Source: Rhodospirillales bacterium 24-66-33 (GTDB lineage: Bacteria > Pseudomonadota > Alphaproteobacteria > Reyranellales > Reyranellaceae). From it: 64,000 bases of DNA. Position 1 is the first letter of the stretch. Each line of letters begins with the position of its first letter. Under the pieces are notes generated by a model, which was not told the DNA's origin, did not search any database, and saw only the letters and a program-made list of their open reading frames with translations. Location of the stretch: positions 62,001 to 126,000 of the forward strand of contig NCHQ01000010.1 of assembly GCA_002281855.1 (NCBI GenBank), written 5' to 3'. Shown piece by piece: positions 24,791-34,407 of the stretch. Both the position numbers and the translations under genes were made by a program.

Positions 24791-26206
24791 ATGAGGAGCG
24801 GGCTCGCGATCCTTTTGTTCGGAGCTGTGACTTGGGTCGCTTTCGCCACAGGGCATACTGCTGCAGCGCAGCCGATTGGACGAACCGAAACGGTGTCGCC
24901 TGAAGGTACCATCGGGGCACCCGGGAAAGTCGATGTGTTGCCTGTGGCGCGGGACGGTGAGATTCGACGACGTCTTCTCGACATTCTGGAGGCTACGGGC
25001 TGGTTCCCGACGTTTGAGGTTGCCGTAAGGGACGGGGTCGTCCTCCTGAGTGGTGAGGCCCAAACGGCCGAGGGGCGGCAGTGGGCCGGAAACCTCGCCC
25101 GGAATACGCAAGGCGTCGTCGCCGTTGCCAACCGCATGACGATTCGGCCCCCGTCGGCTTGGGATTTCGGATCTGCAAGCGATGGGCTGACGCAGCTGCG
25201 CCAGGACTTTCTCCTCGCTCTCCCGTTCTTCTTCCTCGGCGTCATCGTATTGGCTTTCTCAGTACTGGCCAGCTGGCTGGTGGTTCGCGCGACCCGCCGC
25301 CTCCTGAGAGACCGCGTGCGATCGCGGCTGATGCGCGGCGTGTTCGCTTGGACGATCGGCACGTTCGTCCTGCTGGCGGGTCTTTACATCGTGCTTCGAG
25401 TGTCAGGCCTAACTCAACTCGCGTTGACCGTCGTCGGCGGAACCGGTCTCGTTGGTCTGGCGCTCGGCATAGCCTTTCGCAACATCACCGAGAATTTCCT
25501 CGCGAGCATATTCCTCAGCATGCAGCGCCCGTTCGAGACGGGCGACCTGATCGAGGTCGCGGGCGAGACCGGCTACGTGCAGCAGCTGAACGTGCGGGCC
25601 ACGATCCTCATGACTTTAGACGGCAACATCGTGCAGGTGCCCAACGCCACGATGTATAAGGAGTCCATTCGCAATTTCACCGCCAGCCCGAACAGGCGAG
25701 AAGAGTTCACGATAGGGGTCGGCTACGATGACGCGATAGACAAGGTCCAGGAAATCGCTCTTGCGGTCATGGCCCAGCACCCGGCGATCCTGCAGGAGCC
25801 TGAACCGCTCGTCCTCGCCGACGCTCTTGGTAAAGCGACCGTCGACATGAAGATCTACTTCTGGTTCAACGGCAGCGAACACAACAATCTCAAGGTGCGT
25901 TCGTCGGTCATTCGACTCGTCAAACGCGCCTTCCAGATGAGGGGAGTCACCATGCCGGACGAGGCCCGCGAGGTGATATTTCCGCAAAATGTTCCGGTCG
26001 TTCTCCTCGATTCGAAGGAGGCGGGTGCGGAGGCGCCCGTTTCGCGCGACACGCGCCCTGTCGAGCCGAGCGACGCGGTGTCCACGCAAGCCGAAGCGGG
26101 CCTGTCCAGCGATGCCGGGACCCTGAGGGCGCAGGCGCGCGGTCTGTCCCCGACCGGCTCCGGCGACAATCTCCTGAAGCCGGAGACGACGAACCGCGGT
26201 CGGTGA
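24791..26206 (+). CDS. MscS-family mechanosensitive channel with N-terminal BON domain
   Basis: A 471-aa protein. Signal-like N terminus (1-27), periplasmic BON domain (about 55-118; VRDGVVLLSGEAQTAEGRQW), then helices LALPFFFLGVIVLAFSVLAS and GVFAWTIGTFVLLAGLYIVL. The pore helix and MscS beta domain follow (GGTGLVGLALGIAFRNITEN; RPFETGDLIEV; GNIVQVPNATMYKE) with a C-terminal cytoplasmic part and a disordered tail. It should open under osmotic downshift. BON-MscS fusions are a known variant. Start ATG preceded by GAGGAGG. Confidence 0.9.
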   Translation: MRSGLAILLFGAVTWVAFATGHTAAAQPIGRTETVSPEGTIGAPGKVDVLPVARDGEIRRRLLDILEATGWFPTFEVAVRDGVVLLSGEAQTAEGRQWAGNLARNTQGVVAVANRMTIRPPSAWDFGSASDGLTQLRQDFLLALPFFFLGVIVLAFSVLASWLVVRATRRLLRDRVRSRLMRGVFAWTIGTFVLLAGLYIVLRVSGLTQLALTVVGGTGLVGLALGIAFRNITENFLASIFLSMQRPFETGDLIEVAGETGYVQQLNVRATILMTLDGNIVQVPNATMYKESIRNFTASPNRREEFTIGVGYDDAIDKVQEIALAVMAQHPAILQEPEPLVLADALGKATVDMKIYFWFNGSEHNNLKVRSSVIRLVKRAFQMRGVTMPDEAREVIFPQNVPVVLLDSKEAGAEAPVSRDTRPVEPSDAVSTQAEAGLSSDAGTLRAQARGLSPTGSGDNLLKPETTNRGR

Positions 26207-26272
26207 CCTCGCCAAACGGCGCATGCGGCGCCCCCGCTTGAATGCGGTTGTGACAGAAACGGAGGCCGTCCG

Positions 26273-26767
26273 GTGTTTTTTTCCGATTGGGCGGATCTGG
26301 GGCGAATCGTTGCGGTCGGAACGCTCGCCTATGCGGCGCTGATTGTTTTTCTGAGACTGTCGGGTAAGCGAACCCTGACGAAATTGAACGCGTTCGATCT
26401 TGTCGTAACGGTGGCCCTCGGCTCGACCCTGTCGTCGGTTTTGCTCGACAAGTCGATCACCTTAGCCGAGGGGGCGGTGGCATTCGGCCTGTTGATTCTG
26501 CTGCAATATATCCTGACCTGGAGTTCCGTCCGATGGCGACCGTTCGAGAAGGCCGTCAAATCCGAACCGACATTGCTGTTTCATCGCGGTGAGTTCCTGA
26601 GCGAGGCAATGCGTCGGCAACGGATCACACAGAGCGAAGTGCTATCGGCGGTGCGCTCGAGTGGCAAGGGCGACATTCAAGGCATACGAGCGTTGGTGCT
26701 GGAGAATGACGGCTCGCTAAGCGTCATTCCGGAGTCGTCGAACGAGGGCGAAGTGACGCTGAAATGA
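26273..26767 (+). CDS. DUF421 (YetF-like) membrane protein
   Basis: A 164-aa protein with three N-terminal helices (IVAVGTLAYAALIVFLRLSG; LVVTVALGSTLSSVLL; AEGAVAFGLLILLQYILTWS) and the C-terminal DUF421 domain. That domain carries the family hallmarks KSEPTLLFHRGEFLSEAMRR and RALVLENDGSLSVIP. Function unknown. GTG start with GGAGG seven bases upstream. Confidence 0.88.
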   Translation: MFFSDWADLGRIVAVGTLAYAALIVFLRLSGKRTLTKLNAFDLVVTVALGSTLSSVLLDKSITLAEGAVAFGLLILLQYILTWSSVRWRPFEKAVKSEPTLLFHRGEFLSEAMRRQRITQSEVLSAVRSSGKGDIQGIRALVLENDGSLSVIPESSNEGEVTLK

Positions 26768-26861
26768 TGGCTGAAGCGCGATAGCGGCGGTTGAACCGGG
26801 GCCGGGCGGCGTCGTTAACCTGGTGAAAGCGCAGGTCGAATACAGGGCAGGAGGTAAGCGA

Positions 26862-27146
26862 ATGTGGCTGACGGCGAGCGTGTGGGGCAATGCGTTGCTG
26901 ATCGCAGCGGCCGGGGCGGCGTTGGTCATGGCCGCTGCCTTCGGGCGCGCCGTGGGGGAGTCTCCGGCCGGAAACAGGCTCCTCCGCTGGTCACCCCTGG
27001 GAGTGGCGTTCGTCGTCGTCGCCTATGTCGGAGTCGCGCTGGTTACGACCCCGCGCACGCCGCCGGAATCGTGCATCTACAGCAGTGAGCACCCATCCGG
27101 TTGCCAGGAGGGTGTGGCGTCGCCTTCGCGGGGCCCGTCGATCTAG
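26862..27146 (+). CDS. Small two-helix membrane protein, unknown
   Basis: A 94-aa protein with two hydrophobic segments (GNALLIAAAGAALVMAAAFG; LGVAFVVVAYVGVALVTTPR) and a short Cys-containing tail (ESCIYSS, SGCQ). The start ATG is preceded by AGGAGGT at seven bases. No family recognised. Its last codons overlap the convergent antiporter gene by four bases. Confidence 0.65.
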   Translation: MWLTASVWGNALLIAAAGAALVMAAAFGRAVGESPAGNRLLRWSPLGVAFVVVAYVGVALVTTPRTPPESCIYSSEHPSGCQEGVASPSRGPSI

Positions 27147-28393
27147 GGTGCGAAGAGCCGGCGCGCGGTTGCCCCGACGATCGAGGCCTGTATGACCACC
27201 GAGAACATCACGACGACATAGGTGGCGAGTACGATAACGTGTTTTTCAGGCCCGCCAGGCAATGCGAGCGCGAGCGCGATCGAGATGCCGCCGCGCACGC
27301 CGCCGACCACCAGGATGGAATAGGACCCGGGCGGCAGGCTTTTCCCGCGCCTCAACGCCAGCATGGGAAGGCCCACGGAGATTGCCCGTGCGACGAGGGT
27401 CAGCGGCACAGCCACCACGCCCACGAAGAGGAGGCGCCAATCCTCCAGGATCACGATGACCTCGATGCCGATGAGAAGGAACAGCACGGCGTTCAGGGTC
27501 TCGTCGATCAGCGACCAGAACTTGTTCACGTGATCGCGCGTATTGTCGCTCATGGCGAGGCGCCGGCCGTGATTGCCGATGATGAGCCCGGCGACCGCCA
27601 TGGCGATCGGGCCGTTGACTCCGAGACTGTGGGCCAGGGCATAGCCGCCCATCACCAGGGCGAGGGTGATGAGGACCTCGAGATTGTGGTCGTCGATTGA
27701 CCGCAAGGCCAGGAAGGCCGCCCAGCCGGCGATGAAGCCCAGTGCCGCGCCGCCCAGGGCCTCGACGGCAAACAGCCGGCCCGCTCCCGCCACGCTCACT
27801 TCTTCCGCCCCCGTCGCCATGCCCAGAAGCAGGGTGAACACCACGATACCGACACCGTCGTTGAACAGGCTCTCGCCGGCTACCGTCGCTTCCAGGGTGG
27901 CCGGGACTTTGGCCGACTTCAGGATCCCCAGGACGGCAACGGGATCGGTCGGGCTGATCAGCGCGCCGAAGACCAGGCACCAGATCAGCGGCAGGCCCAG
28001 GCCGGCCAGCCCGAGCGCCAGCCAGGCCGCGCCGCCGATCAGGGCGGTCGACGCGAGCACGCCACAAACGGTGATGAGGCCGATCGCCCAGGCCGAGCGC
28101 CGCATCGTCTGGAGGTCGATGTGCAGGGCGCCGGCGAACAGCAGGAACGACAGGAGTCCGTCCATGACCGTCGCGTGGAAATCGATGGACCTGATGCTCT
28201 CTACGAGTTCGCGTGCGTGCGATAGCCCGGGCCACAGGGCGTTCACGGCGACGATGGCCAGAGAGGCCAGGGCGCCCATGATGGTCAGGCCGGTCGTCTG
28301 GCGCAGTCCGATGAAGCGGTGATTGACGTATCCGAACACGGCCGCGCAGACGACGACCGCCGCTGCGAGGTCGAAGGGCCCGACCGCGCTCAC
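27143..28393 (-). CDS. NhaP-type Na+(K+)/H+ antiporter (CPA1)
   Basis: A 416-aa inner-membrane antiporter with about 12 helices. The CPA1 signature LISPTDPVAVLGILK and the following VAGESLFNDGVGIVVFTLL carry the ion-binding acidic residues. GGVRGGISIALALALP is the usual C-terminal motif. No long cytoplasmic tail. GTG start overlaps the DUF2254 stop by four bases (GTGA), so the two are coupled. Ion specificity (Na+ or K+) cannot be read. Confidence 0.9.
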   Translation of the reverse strand: MSAVGPFDLAAAVVVCAAVFGYVNHRFIGLRQTTGLTIMGALASLAIVAVNALWPGLSHARELVESIRSIDFHATVMDGLLSFLLFAGALHIDLQTMRRSAWAIGLITVCGVLASTALIGGAAWLALGLAGLGLPLIWCLVFGALISPTDPVAVLGILKSAKVPATLEATVAGESLFNDGVGIVVFTLLLGMATGAEEVSVAGAGRLFAVEALGGAALGFIAGWAAFLALRSIDDHNLEVLITLALVMGGYALAHSLGVNGPIAMAVAGLIIGNHGRRLAMSDNTRDHVNKFWSLIDETLNAVLFLLIGIEVIVILEDWRLLFVGVVAVPLTLVARAISVGLPMLALRRGKSLPPGSYSILVVGGVRGGISIALALALPGGPEKHVIVLATYVVVMFSVVIQASIVGATARRLFAP

Positions 28394-29643
28394 CTGGCGT
28401 CGCTCAGCCGTTCTCGAAGCGAACGTCGCAGCCCCACAAGCCGCGCGCGGTCCTTGCCTTCCGCGGCGGCGATCACGGCGTCGAGTACCGGGGCGAGCGC
28501 CTCCAGCACATCGGTGTCGGAACCGGCATAGTGCGCAACGGCAGCGAACGCGCCAACCGCGACCGCTTCGAAGGAGACCGGCTCCGCGACAATGCGCAGC
28601 CGGCCCTCGTCGTCATGGCGGTAGCTCGAGGGCGTCCTGCGTTCGGCCAGCCTGACCAGGGCCTCGCGCAGCCGGTCGATGCAGTAGAGCGCGGTCGTCG
28701 GGTCGTTGATGCCGGGGGAGAGGGCTCGCTGGGCGATCTCCACGATCCGGCGGACGGAGAAATCGAGGTCCTGATAGGGGGTGCGTTCGATCCCTACGAT
28801 GAGGGTCGAGCGCAACGCGTCTGTCTGATCCTCGGGGAGGGAAGTCGCCGCGAGGACGCGCAGCAACACATCGCGCTCGGTCACGAAGCTCCCGGGCCGC
28901 GTCACAACGCTGACGATCAAATCCTCTTCGGTTGCCAGCCGAAGCAGCGCGGCGCTGTCGACGGACTGAACGTAGCCACTCGCCTTCGGGCGAATGACGT
29001 ACCCCTGATCGAATTCGGGCGGCTCGACGTCCGTCGCGGGTTCCTCATCCCCCAGCCTCTCCGGGAACAGACGATCGATCGTTGCAGCGGTTTCATCCGC
29101 CAGGGATGCGAGCAGCGTCTCGATACGGATCGAACTGGCGGTGTGGTGGATGAAGTAGATCAGCACGGCGAGACCGGCCACGGCGAGAACGACACCGATT
29201 GCCACGGCGAGATGTGGCACGAAGCTAGACCCCTCGACGCCTTTCACGGTGCGCAGCACGAGCAGGCAATAGACGAAGGTGCTGATGAAAGTGCCGAGCA
29301 CCAGCTGATTGCCACGGTCGCGCATGAAATTGCGCAACAAGCGCGGACCGAACTGCGAGGAGGCGAGCTGCAGCGTCAGCATGGTGATCGAGAAAGTGAG
29401 GCCTGCGACCGTGATCATGGAGGTCGCCACCGCCGACAGGATGGCGCGCGCACCCTCCGGCCCGAAGAGATAAATGAACTCGAAGCGCCCGTAGGCGTCA
29501 GCCTCCATCGCCGCGTCCAGTTGGACCGCCGCGAACGAAAGGATCACCGCGCCAGCGGCCATGAGGCTGGGCAGGAACCAGAAGCTGCCCCGCAGGCGCT
29601 CCCAGATGGAGACGAGCCGGGTGACGGACAGAAATGCGCGCAT
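28390..29643 (-). CDS. DUF2254 membrane protein
   Basis: A 417-aa protein with four N-terminal helices (LPSLMAAGAVILSFAAVQLD; ATSMITVAGLTFSITMLTLQ; LVLGTFISTFVYCLLVLRTV; HLAVAIGVVLAVAGLAVLIY) and a soluble C-terminal half (QRALSPGINDPTTALYCIDR) typical of DUF2254. Function unknown. Upstream gene of a pair with the antiporter, suggesting a joint role in ion balance. Confidence 0.88.
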   Translation of the reverse strand: MRAFLSVTRLVSIWERLRGSFWFLPSLMAAGAVILSFAAVQLDAAMEADAYGRFEFIYLFGPEGARAILSAVATSMITVAGLTFSITMLTLQLASSQFGPRLLRNFMRDRGNQLVLGTFISTFVYCLLVLRTVKGVEGSSFVPHLAVAIGVVLAVAGLAVLIYFIHHTASSIRIETLLASLADETAATIDRLFPERLGDEEPATDVEPPEFDQGYVIRPKASGYVQSVDSAALLRLATEEDLIVSVVTRPGSFVTERDVLLRVLAATSLPEDQTDALRSTLIVGIERTPYQDLDFSVRRIVEIAQRALSPGINDPTTALYCIDRLREALVRLAERRTPSSYRHDDEGRLRIVAEPVSFEAVAVGAFAAVAHYAGSDTDVLEALAPVLDAVIAAAEGKDRARLVGLRRSLRERLSDAR

Positions 29644-29705
29644 CGGGTTTCAACGCGCGAAGCCGCCAAATGCTCCCGGGGCGTGATTCTCTCGAGAAAG
29701 AGCGT

Positions 29706-30515
29706 CTACGCGCGCGCCGGCAGCGCGCCTTTGGCCGCGCGAATCTCGGCGACGGCGCGGTCCCAGGCGGCGAGCCGTTCGGGGCCGGCCGGATGGGTGT
29801 CGAGCAGGCCGGTGTCCTTCCGTCCCGACGCACGCGCCATGGTGACCAGCAGCCCGCGCGCCTGGTCGAGGTCTACGTTCGAGCGATAGAGAACCACGGC
29901 CGCGAGATAGTCCGCCTCGCGCTCCTGCTCCTTGGAGTAGGAGATGCGGCCGATCGCGCCGCCGACTTTGGCACCGGTATCCATTGCCGAGCGCGTGACC
30001 TGGCCGGCATAGGGGCTCCTGTAGGAGGCGGCGGCGCCGGCAGCGCCCAGCAGGATGGCGCCGATCAGGGCGCCGGTCATAGTGTTGCGCTGGTTCGTGG
30101 CGATGTGGTTCGCCGCCTGGTGGCCCATCTCATGCGCGAAGACCAGGCAGACCTCCTCCTCGTTCGCGGCATACTCGACGACCCCGCGGTTGATGAAGAT
30201 CGACCCGTTGGCGCCTGCACCAGCGTTGATCGAGCGGTTCGCCGATGCGGTCACCTGCCAGTTGCATACGCCGACGTTCATCTCGCGGCACGTCTGTTCG
30301 GCCGTCGGACGGATGCGGTCCAGAGCCGAGCGCATGATCTCGTCGACCTGTTCGTCGGTCAGCGCGCGACGCGCCGGCGGGCCACCGGCACCCTGCACCT
30401 CGCTCTGCGCCAGGCTGAGATGATTGTCGCTGACCCGCGGCAGCTGGTGCACCGCCCCGGCACAGCCGCATACCATGCAAGCGCCTCCGAGCGCGAAGAA
30501 CGATCTCCGATTCAT
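29706..30515 (-). CDS. M48-family metalloprotease lipoprotein
   Basis: A 269-aa membrane-anchored zinc protease. Lipobox-like VCGC places the acylated Cys at 18. The zinc site HEMGH is at 128-132 and the third ligand lies in EREADYLAAVVLYR. A hydrophobic stretch (TGALIGAILLGAAGAAASYR) follows the active site as in Oma1/LoiP-type enzymes. It probably degrades damaged envelope proteins. Encoded singly. Confidence 0.87.
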   Translation of the reverse strand: MNRRSFFALGGACMVCGCAGAVHQLPRVSDNHLSLAQSEVQGAGGPPARRALTDEQVDEIMRSALDRIRPTAEQTCREMNVGVCNWQVTASANRSINAGAGANGSIFINRGVVEYAANEEEVCLVFAHEMGHQAANHIATNQRNTMTGALIGAILLGAAGAAASYRSPYAGQVTRSAMDTGAKVGGAIGRISYSKEQEREADYLAAVVLYRSNVDLDQARGLLVTMARASGRKDTGLLDTHPAGPERLAAWDRAVAEIRAAKGALPARA

Positions 30516-30600
30516 GGACTCCCCCGAACGCCGCCGCCGGTTGCATACTGCATAGAGATGCTACCGGGAGGAGGGTCGGGGAGTCAACGAGCTGGGTGCT

Positions 30601-31833
30601 CTACCGACCATGCTCCCCCGCCAGATTGGCGGGCCTCATGATCAGGAAAGCCGCGAGCGCGATCAGCATGAGGACGGCGACGGCGAGGAAGGCGAGGCCC
30701 CAGGCCATTGGCGACATGCCGCCCGCGAGGTCGAGCGTCCAGCCGACGACCAGCGGGCCGACGAAGCCGCCCGCGTAGCCTAGGGTCGAGTGCACCGCCA
30801 AAGTGGCGCCGCGCCGCGTCGGCTCGGCGTTGCCGGCCGCGCCCGCCGTGACCGACGAGGAATCCAGCCACACGACGATGCCGTAGGCGATCACCAGGAA
30901 CACCGCCAGCCAGTAGCCGGTCGATCCGGCGAAGCCCAGGATCGCGGCAAACCCGATCGACAGGATCATTGCGGTGGCGACGAGGCGGCGGCGGCCGAAG
31001 CGGATCGAGGCCTCGTTGCCCAGCACGCTGGCGAAGGTGCCGAGCAGCGCCATTACGGTAACCACCAGCGCGGGCGACAGCGTGCCCTCGGTGACGCCGG
31101 TGCTGCCCGCGACGAAGGCCAGGAACGCCACGCCCCAGCCGCGCAGCGCGCTCATCTCGAGGGTGTGGACGCAGTAGACGACCGAATAGGCGAAAGCCGA
31201 CCTGTTGCGCACGACCGGCCGGAAGTCGAACAGTGCCCCCTGCGCTTTCGCGCGCGGCGCCGGCGGCTTCGACGGGACCGACAGCGCCACCATCGTCCAG
31301 GCGACCGCGGCGGTGACGGCGGCGAAGACGAAGGTCCAGCGCCAGCCGAGCTGGTCGGCCAGCACGTCGCCCAGCAGGTACGACACGGCTCCCGATATCC
31401 CGATGCTCGCCGCATGCCCCGTGACGGCGCGCGACATGAGTTTGGAATCGACCTGGTCGGCCAGCAGCTTGAGACCGGTCATGTAGGTGCCCGCCCAGCC
31501 GATGCCCGCCAGCGCCCGGGTGGCGAAGGCCGACCAGAAGCCGTCGGCGAACAGACCGAACATCAGGTGGCCCGCGACCGTGCAGGCGACGCCGAACAGA
31601 TAAACCCTCTTGCCGTCGATCCGGTCGGTGAGCGTGACCAGCACCGGCACCGCCACCATGTACGCGCCGAAGAAGATCGCCGTGATCCAGCCCGCCTCGC
31701 TGTTCGACAGGCTCCAGCGCTGCATCATCTGCGGCAGCAGCGCGGGCCAGAAGCCGGCGCCGATCTGTACGAAGATCTGCGCCGCGCAGACGATCGCGAC
31801 CAGGCGTGCGCCGGACAGCGTCTTAGTCGGCAT
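30601..31833 (-). CDS. MFS transporter
   Basis: A 410-aa major-facilitator carrier with 12 hydrophobic segments. Motif-A-like loop after helix 2 is VTLTDRIDGKRVYLFGVACT. Substrate unknown. Its 5' end overlaps the preceding MFS gene by 11 bp, so it is the last gene of the transcript that begins with the ArsO-like flavoprotein, and a role in arsenical export is possible but unproven. Confidence 0.8.
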   Translation of the reverse strand: MPTKTLSGARLVAIVCAAQIFVQIGAGFWPALLPQMMQRWSLSNSEAGWITAIFFGAYMVAVPVLVTLTDRIDGKRVYLFGVACTVAGHLMFGLFADGFWSAFATRALAGIGWAGTYMTGLKLLADQVDSKLMSRAVTGHAASIGISGAVSYLLGDVLADQLGWRWTFVFAAVTAAVAWTMVALSVPSKPPAPRAKAQGALFDFRPVVRNRSAFAYSVVYCVHTLEMSALRGWGVAFLAFVAGSTGVTEGTLSPALVVTVMALLGTFASVLGNEASIRFGRRRLVATAMILSIGFAAILGFAGSTGYWLAVFLVIAYGIVVWLDSSSVTAGAAGNAEPTRRGATLAVHSTLGYAGGFVGPLVVGWTLDLAGGMSPMAWGLAFLAVAVLMLIALAAFLIMRPANLAGEHGR

Positions 31834-32992
31834 GGCTCGCGTGCACCGCAGGCAGCGGGATCATCCAGAGTCCCACGAACGCCGCGATGCACAGCGCGGA
31901 GGATATGAGCAGGACCCCGGCGCCGAGCCAGTCGATCAGGAGGGCGAACACCAGGGGCGCTCCGGCCGACAGGAAGCGCGACGGTGCGCCCAGCAGACCC
32001 AGGCGATAGCCGTAGCTCTTGGGGCCGTAGAGCGCGAGTGGCACCGTGCCGCGCGCAATGGTGAGCACGCCGTTGCCCATCCCGTGCAGTACCGCGAAAA
32101 TGCTGGCCGCGACGCCGCCGCCCAGGCTGAGCAGGATCGCGCTGCCCACCGGATGCGTCGTGGTGGCGAGGCGGCCGGAGGTCAGTGGATGCAGGCGCCG
32201 CAGCGGCCCGGCCTCCAGCATGCGCGCCGCCACCTGGGCCGGCCCGATCAGGGCGCCCGCGGCGATGGCCTGGGTGGGTGTGGCGCCTGCCGCTTCCATG
32301 ATGCGCGGGAAGTGGGCCGCCATCCCGGCCGTGACGATCCACGCCGCCGAGAAGGCGATGGCCAGCAGCACCATCGTGCGGTCGAACGGCACCGGCTCGT
32401 CGACCGCCTTCAGCGTGGCCGCGAGATCGGTCGGCCGCGGCAGCATCAGGAAATTGCAGGGCAGGCCGATAACGATATGCGCGGCGGCCCACAACAGGCA
32501 GGTCTCGCGCCAGCCGATTTCGGCGGCGCCCCAGGCGGTGAGTGGCCAGGCGACGGTGCTTGCGAAGCCCGCCAGAAGCGTGATGCCGGTGATCGCGCCG
32601 CGCGCGTCCTTTCCGTAGAGGCGTCCCAGTGCGCCGAATGCGGCGTCGTAGAGGCCGAGGCCCATGCCGATGCCAAGCAGCATCCACGCGACGGCGAAGG
32701 GCAGGAACGAATGGGCCTGCGACAGCAGCACCAGTGCCGTCGCGAACAGGAGGCTCGAGGCCGACAGCACGCCGTTGCCGCCGGCGCGGTCGATCATGCG
32801 GCCGACCTTCGGACCGATCACCGCCGAGATGATCAGCGCGGCGGAGAAAGTGCCGAAGAACAGGTTGGTCGATATCCCGATGTCGCGCGAGATCTCGTCC
32901 GCCAACACCGCCGGCAGATAGTAGGTCGAGCCCCAGGCCAGCGTCTGCGCCGTCCCCAGGACGATGATCGTGGAAAGCCGGCGGCGATCCAT
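31823..32992 (-). CDS. MFS transporter next to the ArsO-like gene
   Basis: A 389-aa major-facilitator carrier (LSTIIVLGTAQTLAWGSTYY; IISAVIGPKVGRMIDRAGGN is the motif-A loop). The ATG overlaps the stop of the flavoprotein gene by one base (TGATG), pointing to translational coupling. Proteins of this type beside arsenic flavoenzymes may export the arsenic product; the substrate is inferred from place only. Confidence 0.8.
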   Translation of the reverse strand: MDRRRLSTIIVLGTAQTLAWGSTYYLPAVLADEISRDIGISTNLFFGTFSAALIISAVIGPKVGRMIDRAGGNGVLSASSLLFATALVLLSQAHSFLPFAVAWMLLGIGMGLGLYDAAFGALGRLYGKDARGAITGITLLAGFASTVAWPLTAWGAAEIGWRETCLLWAAAHIVIGLPCNFLMLPRPTDLAATLKAVDEPVPFDRTMVLLAIAFSAAWIVTAGMAAHFPRIMEAAGATPTQAIAAGALIGPAQVAARMLEAGPLRRLHPLTSGRLATTTHPVGSAILLSLGGGVAASIFAVLHGMGNGVLTIARGTVPLALYGPKSYGYRLGLLGAPSRFLSAGAPLVFALLIDWLGAGVLLISSALCIAAFVGLWMIPLPAVHASHAD

Positions 32993-34350
32993 CAGGTGGC
33001 TTTGGAGCCGGCGCAGCAAACGGTGGCGGCGGGCGCCGGCTTGGCGGGCGCACAGCAACCCGCCGCCGCCGTCGCAGGCGTGGCCGATGCGGGCGCGCCG
33101 TTGCAGACACCGGTTTCCGGCAGCACCAGCTCGACCCGGCGGGCCGCGTCATGGTCGCCCGCCAGTTCGGCGGCGATCGAACGGACCTGCTCGTAGCCCG
33201 TCATCATTAGGAAGGTAGGCGCGCGGCCGTACGACTTCATGCCGGCGAAGTAGAAGCCCGCCTCGGGCTGCGCCAGTTCGCGCGCGCCGTGAGGCCGCAC
33301 GGAGCCGCAGCTATGTTCGTTGGGGTCGATCAGCGGCGCCAGCGCAGGCGGACATTCCAGCGCCGGATCGAGCGACAGCCGGATCTCGCGCAGGAAGTCG
33401 AGGTCGGGCCGGAAGCCGGTCGAGACGACCAACTCGTCGACGGCAACGTGGCGGCCGGGGCAGCCCGCGCCCGCGACGACGATCCGGTCGCCCTCGCGCG
33501 CGATGCGGTTCACCCGGAAGCCGCTCTCGATCGTCACGCGGCCGCTCGCCACCAGCGCGGCGAAGGCGGTGCCCAGCGCGCCGCGCGCCGAGAGCTGATC
33601 GGCCGCGCCGCCGCCGAACGACTTCTCCGGACTCTCGCCGCGCAGCAGCCAGACGATCTGGGTGGCGGGCTCCTGGTCCTTCAGTTTCGCAAGGTCGATC
33701 AGCGTGCCGACGGCGGAATGGCCGGCGCCCAGCACGGCCACGCAGCGGCCGGCATAGCGCGGCCGGTCGCGGCCCAGCACGTCGGGCATGCCGTAAGCGA
33801 CGCGGTCCTGCGTCTCGCGCTCGCCGATCGCAGGCAGGCCGTTGGCGCCGGCCGGGTTGGGCGTGAACCAGGTGCCGGTGGCATCGATGACGGCGTCGGC
33901 GCGCAGCACCTCCGGTCCCTTGCCGTTCTGGTAACGGATCTCGAACGGCGCGGCGTCGCGGCCCCGCGTCTTCACCTTGTCGAAGCCGACGCGGCCGATC
34001 GCCGTCACCACGCTCCGGGTCCGGATGTGGTCCTTGAGCGGCGTGCGGGTCGCCAGCGGCTCGAGATACTGCTCCGCCAGCTCGGCACCCGTCGGATAGT
34101 GGTCGGGCTGCGGCCGGTTCCAGCCCGCTTGGGAGAGCAGCCGGTCGGCGGCCTTGTCGATATTGTATTCCCAGGGCGAGAACATGCGGACATGGCTCCA
34201 CTGGCGCACCGCATGGCCGACCGTGGGACCAGCCTCGATCACGACGGGCTCTAGCCCACGTTCCAGCAGATGCGCCGCCGCGGCGAGGCCCACGGGACCG
34301 GCGCCGATCACGGCGACCTTCTTCTTCGGAGGGGTGAATGAAGCAGGCAT
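32992..34350 (-). CDS. ArsO-like flavin monooxygenase with cysteine-rich C-terminal tail
   Basis: A 452-aa FAD/NAD(P)H flavoprotein. FAD site VIGAGPVGLAAAAHLLERGL (about 14-33), second Rossmann motif VAVLGAGHSAVGTLIDLAKL, and a flavin-monooxygenase-like N terminus WSHVRMFSPWEYNIDKAADR. The last 30 residues hold paired cysteines (AAAGCCAPAKPAPAATVCCA), which could bind arsenite. The family is found in arsenic operons; reaction not firmly known. ATG follows AGGAGGG by six bases. A TTC-N2-GAA dyad lies just upstream. Confidence 0.8.
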   Translation of the reverse strand: MPASFTPPKKKVAVIGAGPVGLAAAAHLLERGLEPVVIEAGPTVGHAVRQWSHVRMFSPWEYNIDKAADRLLSQAGWNRPQPDHYPTGAELAEQYLEPLATRTPLKDHIRTRSVVTAIGRVGFDKVKTRGRDAAPFEIRYQNGKGPEVLRADAVIDATGTWFTPNPAGANGLPAIGERETQDRVAYGMPDVLGRDRPRYAGRCVAVLGAGHSAVGTLIDLAKLKDQEPATQIVWLLRGESPEKSFGGGAADQLSARGALGTAFAALVASGRVTIESGFRVNRIAREGDRIVVAGAGCPGRHVAVDELVVSTGFRPDLDFLREIRLSLDPALECPPALAPLIDPNEHSCGSVRPHGARELAQPEAGFYFAGMKSYGRAPTFLMMTGYEQVRSIAAELAGDHDAARRVELVLPETGVCNGAPASATPATAAAGCCAPAKPAPAATVCCAGSKAT

Positions 34351-34366
34351 GTTAACCCTCCTATCC

Positions 34367-34374
34367 TTCTAGAA
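34367..34374. promoter_or_regulatory. Candidate ArsR operator core before the ArsO-like gene
   Basis: TTCTAGAA, a perfect dyad 17 bp upstream of the flavoprotein start. Same TTC-N2-GAA core as the dyads before arsR and between arsR-arsC and acr3. Confidence 0.4.
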
Positions 34375-34407
34375 TATTGGAAAGACAAAACGCAACAAAA
34401 TCGTCAT

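Noticed and set aside
28531..29889. 452-codon plus-strand frame over DUF2254
   Set aside because: Mirror frame of the DUF2254 gene, arginine- and glutamine-heavy, no features.
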